Shown: positions 63,927 through 64,000 of the stretch, in pieces
Layout: each line of letters opens with the position of its first letter
How positions within the stretch are numbered: position 1 is the stretch's first letter
Assembly (NCBI GenBank): GCA_947646735.1
Contig: CANTFK010000752.1
Location: 1-64,000, forward strand
Reading direction: 5' to 3'
DNA from: Peronospora farinosa
Lineage: Eukaryota > Oomycota > Peronosporomycetes > Peronosporales > Peronosporaceae
DNA length: 64,000 nucleotides
Made by a program: the position numbers and the translations under genes
The notes under the pieces: model-generated
What the model saw: only the letters and a program-made list of their open reading frames with translations
Told to the model about the DNA's origin: nothing
The model's database searches: none

Positions 63927-64000
63927 ACTAATTGATGTGGTGGTTCAATGACAAGGCAAATTGGAAAATGAACAGCTCAGTGAAAGAGGTGACAACAAAA

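Noticed and set aside
1..64000. RxLR, CRN or other cytoplasmic effector genes
   Set aside because: I looked for a signal peptide followed by RxLR/EER or LFLAK and saw none among the open frames.

Overview
The window is nuclear DNA from an oomycete, most likely a plant-associated member of the Peronosporales (a Phytophthora or downy-mildew type genome). The evidence is the gene content: an expansin-like secreted protein, BT1-family transporters, a transmembrane TKL kinase and an MNN1-type glycosyltransferase. Genes are compact with few introns, and the introns are short (66-101 bp, GT..AG). Two candidate initiators resemble the oomycete TCATTYY motif. I cannot name the species from the sequence alone.

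Region 1 (1-12127) is a tandem array of 23 units. The full unit is 575 bp and each full unit carries one tRNA gene. The tRNA has anticodon CAT with A1-U72, three G-C pairs at the base of the anticodon stem and an A at the start of the T loop, which marks it as initiator tRNA-Met. Fifteen copies are intact, two are degraded, and six units lack the gene. Several shortened units carry long homopolymer runs that may be assembly damage. The array runs directly into a Ty1/copia fragment (12128-12590) whose primer-binding site is complementary to nucleotides 26-39 of this same tRNA.

Region 2 (12600-52000) is a gene-rich block. In order it holds an SLC35B1/HUT1 nucleotide-sugar transporter, a six-exon kinesin, a DadA-like FAD oxidoreductase and a cyclin Y homologue. 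These are followed by a choline-transporter-like protein, a BTB-kelch protein, a small BAF-like protein, a MATE exporter, a GT71-type mannosyltransferase and a transmembrane TKL kinase. The block ends with a tail-to-tail pair of BT1 transporters, a tail-to-tail pair of paralogous cysteine-rich membrane proteins of unknown function, a CENP-B-like DNA-binding protein and a two-domain parvulin with a membrane segment. The kinesin is the most notable gene. Its N-terminal motor looks like kinesin-4, and its C-terminal third looks like the antiparallel-microtubule bundler PRC1/Ase1/MAP65. In animals these are two separate proteins that work together in the anaphase midzone.

Region 3 (52000-62400) is a transposon graveyard. 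It holds a hairpin-rich 463-bp solo LTR with a 5-bp target duplication, a remnant of a non-LTR element, and a full-length but frameshifted copia element (53649-58211) with both LTRs and a 5-bp target duplication. Degenerate tandem repeats and another RNase H fragment follow. Region 4 (62412-63926) is the expansin-like gene with a repeated Thr/Pro/Ser-rich tail.

All domain calls were made by eye from motifs. Splice sites were chosen by reading-frame continuity and GT..AG boundaries and have no transcript support. Where the first in-frame codon was not ATG I moved the start to the first ATG.
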